Shown one piece after another: positions 59,724-64,000 of a stretch of DNA of 64,000 nt (positions are counted from its first letter, which is position 1; each line of letters starts with the position of its first letter). The stretch is from Pseudomonas moorei (GTDB taxonomy: Bacteria > Pseudomonadota > Gammaproteobacteria > Pseudomonadales > Pseudomonadaceae). A model generated the notes under the pieces. That model did no database searches and was not told where the DNA came from. It saw only the letters and a list, made by a program, of their open reading frames with translations. The translations under genes and the position numbers were made by a program. The stretch lies in contig NZ_VZPP01000001.1 of assembly GCF_008801475.1 (NCBI RefSeq), positions 248,001-312,000 on the forward strand, read 5' to 3'.

Positions 59724-61549
59724 ATGCACTACGTGCATAGCCGCTCTGGACGACTGCTCAGATATACCGATGTGCTCGGTCAGGTACAGCATTATGAACA
59801 TGACGCCACCGGGCGCATGGTCCGGACCGAGGTTGGCGTTGAGGGCTCGCCGGGGCATGTGAAAACCGTCTTCACCTACAACGACCAAGGTCTGATGAGC
59901 CGTATTCAAACGGTGGACACCAGCGGCCAGCAAAGCCTGACCATCAGGCTTGAGTACGATGCCCAGGGCCGTGAAACACTGCGAGTGTTTGATTTTGGTG
60001 ACTCGGCGCAACGTTTGAGCCAGACCTGGAACGGCCTCGACCAGGTAGAACGCCGTGTACTGAGTGAAGGGGCCAACGCCGGAGGCGCGCCGCTGAGGGA
60101 CGAGCAATACGAATACGAGCTTCGCGGACGCCTTGAGTTCTATACCTGTACGGGGCCGTTGGCGCCGGTGGATCCGTATGGCAAAACCATTCAGGAGCAG
60201 GAGTTCTACTTCGACGCGCTGGACAACCTTGAAGAGGTGCGCACCCGTTTTGCCGGCGGCAGAAATATCGCCAAGTTTATCTACAACAAGGAAGACCCGG
60301 TGCAACTGGGCGCCATCACCAACAACCATGCCGACTACCCGAACATCGAGCTGAATTACGACGCCAACGGCAACCTGCTGCAAGATCGGGAGTTTCAATT
60401 GGGCTATGACAGCCTGGGTCGCCTGGAAACCGTCAGCACCCTCGGCGGTGGCTCGGCGAAAACCTACGGCTACGACGGCGAGGACACCCTGTCCAATGTG
60501 CGCGGTGACGCAGGCAACGAACAGCTTTTCTACCGTGGCGATGAACCGGCCAACCGGATCGACGGCGATCGGAACAGTACCTTCGTGTTTGCTGGTGGAG
60601 TCGCGCTCGCCGAGCGCCAGGGCGGTGCCCACCCAAAGTCCTGATGCTGGCCACTGACCACATGAACAGTGTGTTGTCGGAGGTCAGCCCGGCGGGACGC
60701 AAGGCACGGGCTTATACGGCGTATGGCTACAGCGCCGATGATGCGGCGTCCGAGAGCGGGCTTGGCCATAACGGCGAGCTGAGGGACTCCAATACCGGCG
60801 AATATTTTCTGGGCAAGGGCTATCGGTTGTTCAGTACGCAGATGATGCGGTTCTACAGCCCGGACAGTTGGAGTCCGTTTGGAGAGGGTGGGGTGAATGC
60901 GTATGGGTATGTGGCGGGGGATCCCATCAAATACGCTGATCCGACGGGGCATATGGCGCTGGGCATAAAAGCAACCATATTGGCTGCAAGGGGGCTATTT
61001 GCGTCAGCCGACGATGTCGCTGCTTCCGCGGTAGCGCGGTTGGCAAGAAATAGTGAGGATGCAAGTATCTTGATTCCAAAGGCAGCAAGCCAGGGTGCGG
61101 TCAACAATTCTGCGTCAACCGCTGGTTCTGCGCGCGCTCTGGCTTCAGAAGGACCCTCGGTTGCGGGGCGGCCTCCAATGCCTCCCCCAAAGCCGAATCT
61201 GCCTTCATACTTGAGTCGCAATCCGATTAATCCCGTGGGCCAGTGGGTGCAGGAAAGTAGTCCAGCGTTTCGAAAAGCTTTGAATGTAACTTTTGATGAG
61301 ACAGTCAAGGTAGTGCAGGATGTTGCATCAGGGCCATTGACTGCGCCAAAACCGAAGGCGGTGCCCGCTCAAACGGCGACAGCAACTCGCAAAGCAGGCA
61401 CGAAGGCTACGAAGGTGCCCAATCCTAACCAGGCACTCATAGATGAATACAAGGCAAGTATCAGTAAGGAGCTGGGTCAACGCCGCGAGTCCAATATCAA
61501 TTACAGAAAAGTCGAAAAGTTGCAGGAGAAAGTGAGGCGTCTCCTTTAG
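59724..61549 (+). pseudogene. RHS/YD-repeat toxin (TccC-like), 5'-truncated and frame-broken
   Basis: Part 1 (59724-60644) has YD repeats such as YTDVLGQVQHYEHDATGRMV and LNYDANGNLLQDREFQLGYD and ends FAGGVALAERQGGAHPKS-stop. Part 2 (60644-61549, -1 frame) continues LMLATDHMNSVLSEV, then the RHS core end (LGHNGELRDSNTGEYFLGKG, YRLFSTQMMRFYSPDSWSPF, NPIKYADPTGH-like) and a variable tip. The N-terminal half is missing; the sequence begins where the antisense usher frame ends. The frame change falls at C CCA AAG (60632-60638). A one-base deletion is the simplest cause, but the heptamer also has slippery form. The tip (about 190 residues after DPTGHMALG) has no recognised domain. Confidence 0.8.
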
Positions 61550-61565
61550 ATTTGTCGACGTACGC

Positions 61566-62315
61566 CTAATTCCATAACCCACTCACCCGCGCAAACTCCA
61601 CCAACCCACCGTCATGGTCAAGTCCCAACTTGTCCATGGCGGTTCTTTTTTGGCGGCTGATGGTTTTTTCGCTGCGGTTCAGTTGCGCGGCAATCTGCCG
61701 GCCAGACAGTCCCTGGACAAACAACCGCACCACCTCCAGTTCACGTTCGGAAAGGTTCACCGACGGTAAATCGCTGCCGGTGGAGGACAACATCTGGGCC
61801 TGCAGCGCTTCAGCAAAACCCGGGCACAGGTGCTGGCGCCCGCTGGCGACACGCTGTACAGCCCGTTTCAACTCGCTCAACGGGCTGCGCTTGTCGAACA
61901 AACCGCGCACCCCGGCATTGAGCAGCGCCTGCAACAGCGACGGGTTGCGCAGCATGGTCATCACGATCACTGGCAAGTGCTGGAAATGGCGCTTCAGATA
62001 GCCCATCAGCGCCAAGCCATCGGGAAATTCGCCGTAGGGCATCGAGTAGTCGGTGATCAACAGATCGCAAGGCGTGCACACCAGCAGGCCAATCAGTTCA
62101 TCGGCCGTGTGCGCCTTGGCGACCACTGTGAACGTCGGCTCGGAAGGGGGGGACAGGGCCATTTCAACGCCGCTGAGCACCACGGGGTGATCGTCGGCAA
62201 GGATGATGCGCAGCACTGTGTTCGGACGGTGCCTGTGCGATGGGTGTGTATCGTGACAGGCACTTGTATGGGAGGAGGAACGCGTTGGAATGTGCAGCGA
62301 CTGGTCCGGACTCAT
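61566..62315 (-). CDS. NarL/RcsB-type response regulator
   Basis: A 249-residue two-domain regulator. The receiver spans about residues 34-160 with the acidic pocket ADDHPVV and phosphoacceptor Asp89 (LLITDYSMPYG), and Lys in LFDKRS. The LuxR-type HTH follows at 185-249 (NLSERELEVVRLFVQGLSGR). The first 33 residues are low-complexity; a GTG at 62216 (VLRIILADD) is an alternative start that would remove them. No sensor kinase is adjacent. It lies 51 bp after the HTH-only LuxR gene in the same direction. Confidence 0.88.
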   Translation of the reverse strand: MSPDQSLHIPTRSSSHTSACHDTHPSHRHRPNTVLRIILADDHPVVLSGVEMALSPPSEPTFTVVAKAHTADELIGLLVCTPCDLLITDYSMPYGEFPDGLALMGYLKRHFQHLPVIVMTMLRNPSLLQALLNAGVRGLFDKRSPLSELKRAVQRVASGRQHLCPGFAEALQAQMLSSTGSDLPSVNLSERELEVVRLFVQGLSGRQIAAQLNRSEKTISRQKRTAMDKLGLDHDGGLVEFARVSGLWN

Positions 62316-62366
62316 AAAATTCTCAACGAGGACGATGCCACGCTGAGGATTGCCGACGGCATTGGT

Positions 62367-62675
62367 TCAAGGCAGATGAATCAAACCCTGTTCCAGTGCC
62401 ATGATGATGGCGATCCAGCGTGAGCGTACGCCGAACTTTCGGCGAATGTTACAAAAGTGGTAATTCACACCAGCCTCGGTGCAACTGACGATCTTGCCGA
62501 TTTCCCAGGATGACTTGCCGGCAGCGCTCCATTGCAGCACTTCTTTTTCCCGCTTGGTCAGCTTGATCGGTGGCGGTTGCTTGCGCTCCTGAAGCGGGAA
62601 ATTGACCGGGGCTGGCGATGATCGAACCGAGGCGGTATTGCTGCGATACATAATGAATCTTCCATTCATCTTCAT
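62367..62675 (-). CDS. HTH-only LuxR-type regulator lacking an autoinducer domain
   Basis: A 102-residue protein. Residues 38-102 ([20 protein letters not shown], then [20 protein letters not shown] and [10 protein letters not shown]) match the DNA-binding domain of quorum-sensing LuxR/LasR proteins more closely than NarL types. The roughly 160-residue signal-binding domain is absent; the first 37 residues are unrelated and proline-rich. An ATG at 62651 with GGAAG upstream is an alternative start. A perfect lux box and a TATAAC -10 lie upstream. Signal-independent activation or dominant interference with LuxR proteins is inferred. Confidence 0.85.
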   Translation of the reverse strand: MKMNGRFIMYRSNTASVRSSPAPVNFPLQERKQPPPIKLTKREKEVLQWSAAGKSSWEIGKIVSCTEAGVNYHFCNIRRKFGVRSRWIAIIMALEQGLIHLP

Positions 62676-63115
62676 TGACGACGTGGGCGCGGCAGAATCT
62701 TCCTACTTCGTAAAGGCATGGTTCGCGCGGCCGTCCTACAGACACCTGAGTCGGGGCCGGAGGACGGCTTTGTTATAGCGCGAAATATCCGCTGTGGAAC
62801 CTGTCACAAATTACAGGTGCGGCACTTTAATCAGACTTGCTTGAAATGGATGTCGGAGACATCGCGTGTTTTTGTAGGATATTTCCTCGTGCCTGTCTCT
62901 TCTGCAAAATGCGCGTTAATTTTCTGATTACAAGGGATTTTCCATCGGGATGAGCGGTTCCTCACTGCATAAATGCTGAGTGGAAATGCCTGACTGTGAC
63001 CTGATCCGCTCACGTGGGACGACGCTGAGTCCGTCCGTCGATTTGTGCAGCGGGCTGGCGGGTTTTTTGAATTGAGATAGGGTAGACACTGGAATTCGCG
63101 CGATAGGAGATCGAC
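62676..63115. other. Divergent regulatory region with lux box
   Basis: 440 bp between the HTH-only LuxR gene and the aminotransferase gene. It contains the lux-box promoter (62772-62818) and an 8-bp inverted repeat GCCGTCCT/AGGACGGC (62730-62768) around the predicted transcription start. The right half is AT-richer, with no RNA gene recognised. Confidence 0.5.
62772..62818 (-). promoter_or_regulatory. Lux box and -10 element for the HTH-only LuxR gene
   Basis: The 20-bp palindrome ACCTGTCACAAATTACAGGT (62799-62818) has perfect 6-bp arms, the same outer bases as the V. fischeri lux box (ACCTGT/ACAGGT). Reading leftward, a TATAAC -10 (62772-62777) follows after 21 nt, essentially the spacing in LuxR-activated promoters, with the box replacing the -35. 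The transcript would start near 62765, about 90 nt before the gene. Confidence 0.75.
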
Positions 63116-64000
63116 ATGCGCTACTCAGCCTTGACCCAACGAATCGCCGGTGACGGAGCGGCGGCCTGGCAGATTCATGATCGAGCGCTGCAATTACGCG
63201 AGCAGGGCGTCGATGTGCTGCTGTTATCCATTGGTGACCCCGATTTCGATACCCCACAACCCATCGTTCAGGCCGCCATCGCCAGCCTGTTGGCCGGCGA
63301 CACCCATTACCCTGAAGTCCGTGGCAGCCGCGGACTGCGCGACAGCATCGCTCGCCGACACCGACAACGCAGTGGCCAGGGGGTAGATGCCGACCATGTG
63401 ATTGTCTTTCCAGGGGCGCAATGCGCGGTGTATTCGGTGGCGCAATGCCTGCTTGATCCGGGTGATGAAGTGATTGTCGCCGAGCCGATGTACGTGACGT
63501 ATGAAGGCGTGATCGGCGCCTGCGCAGCCACGGTGGTGCCAGTCCCGGTGCGGCCGCAGAACGGCTTTCGGATCGACCCGGCGGATGTCGCCGCACGTAT
63601 CACCCCCAGAACCCGCGCCATTTTGCTCAACAGCCCGAACAACCCTTCCGGGGCCAGTCTGCCCCTGTCCACCTGGCAGGCACTGGCTGCGCTGTGCATT
63701 CGCCACGATCTGTGGTTGATCAGTGATGAGGTCTACAGCGATCTTCTGTACGAGGGAGAGCACATCAGCCCGGCGAGCCTGCCGGGCATGGCCGAACGCA
63801 CAGCCACCATCAACAGCCTGTCCAAGTCTCACGCCATGAGCGGTTGGCGGGTAGGGTGGGCGATCGGACCAAAACCCATGGCCGAACATTTGGTGAACCT
63901 GTCGTTGTGCATGCTGTTCGGCATTCCGGAGTTCGTGCAAAAGGCTGCGCAGCTGGCGCTCGACGAAGATCTGCCGCAGGTGGCGTTGATGCGAGAGGAA
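63116..64000 (+). CDS. aruH: AruH-like arginine:pyruvate transaminase (3' end outside window)
   Basis: Fold-type I PLP aminotransferase; 295 codons are present and the frame is open at the window edge. The start MRYSALTQRIAGDGAAAWQI follows AGGAG. LLLSIGDPDFDTPQPIV, HYPEVRGSRGLRDSIARRHR, NSPNNPSGASLP and the PLP-lysine motif SLSKSHAMSGWRVGW are visible. Start, spacing and motifs match P. aeruginosa AruH, first enzyme of the arginine transaminase pathway. A closely related aspartate-family transaminase cannot be excluded because the C-terminus and the partner aruI are not in view. Confidence 0.85.
   Translation, partial: MRYSALTQRIAGDGAAAWQIHDRALQLREQGVDVLLLSIGDPDFDTPQPIVQAAIASLLAGDTHYPEVRGSRGLRDSIARRHRQRSGQGVDADHVIVFPGAQCAVYSVAQCLLDPGDEVIVAEPMYVTYEGVIGACAATVVPVPVRPQNGFRIDPADVAARITPRTRAILLNSPNNPSGASLPLSTWQALAALCIRHDLWLISDEVYSDLLYEGEHISPASLPGMAERTATINSLSKSHAMSGWRVGWAIGPKPMAEHLVNLSLCMLFGIPEFVQKAAQLALDEDLPQVALMREE

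Noticed and set aside
56932..59862. 976-codon rightward open frame opposite the usher/MFS chimera
   Set aside because: It is an antisense shadow: high third-position GC of the real frame keeps the opposite frame open. The product is low-complexity and matches no family, while the leftward frame has clear usher and MFS domains.

Overview
The window reads as chromosome of a fluorescent-group Pseudomonas carrying the right arm of an integrated tailed phage. The host genes fit this genus: hpd, galU, gor, ahpC/ahpF, modABC, an AruH-type aminotransferase, an MvaT-family silencer that begins with TTG, a bacterial topoisomerase IB, and REP/REPIN hairpins built on GTGGGAGC. No tRNA, rRNA, CRISPR array or insertion sequence was seen.

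Region 1 (1 to about 25.3 kb) is a prophage late region. It runs in the order of a lambda-like siphovirus: terminase small and large subunits, DUF4055 portal, head morphogenesis protein, scaffold, P22-type coat, a small spike-base-like protein and an SGNH hydrolase, head-tail joining proteins, tail tube, tail chaperone pair with a GGGAAAC -1 frameshift site, tape measure, M/L/K/I/J tail-tip proteins, fibre, fibre chaperone, GH19 endolysin, and nested Rz/Rz1 spanins. A lipoprotein with its own terminator sits inside the tail-tip operon and resembles a lipoprotein encoded by the host 21 kb away. Integrase, repressor, replication genes and the left attachment site lie outside the window.

Region 2 (25.7-45.2 kb) is host sequence. 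It begins with a fluoride riboswitch driving crcB and a DUF190 gene, followed by a hydroxylaminobenzene-mutase-like membrane protein. A run of small leftward genes and topoisomerase IB come next. Then come modABC behind a perfect ModE-type palindrome, nitronate monooxygenase, an AcuI-like reductase, and an alkylation-repair cluster (2OG oxygenase, alkB, ada). The two promoters of that cluster share a 20-bp element, and its Ada has lost three of four zinc cysteines. DUF1883 and lipoprotein genes, galU, gor, and a divergent KfrA-like/tyrosine-recombinase pair complete the region.

Region 3 (45.2-56.7 kb) holds peroxide defence (ahpC, ahpF), glyoxalase I, an MvaT-family nucleoid protein, a CSS-EAL c-di-GMP phosphodiesterase, a LysR regulator divergent from a DMT exporter, hpd, rarD and an aldo/keto reductase.

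Region 4 (56.7-64.0 kb) is rearranged. The C-terminal half of an MFS transporter is fused in frame to a fimbrial usher that lacks its N-terminus. The usher abuts a 5'-truncated, frame-broken RHS/TccC-type toxin gene. Next are a NarL-type response regulator and a 102-residue protein that is only the DNA-binding domain of a quorum-sensing LuxR. Upstream of that gene is a perfect 20-bp lux-box palindrome, placed 21 nt from a TATAAC -10. The window ends inside an AruH-like aminotransferase gene. The lux-box/HTH-only LuxR arrangement and the altered Ada regulon are the strongest candidates for undescribed biology.
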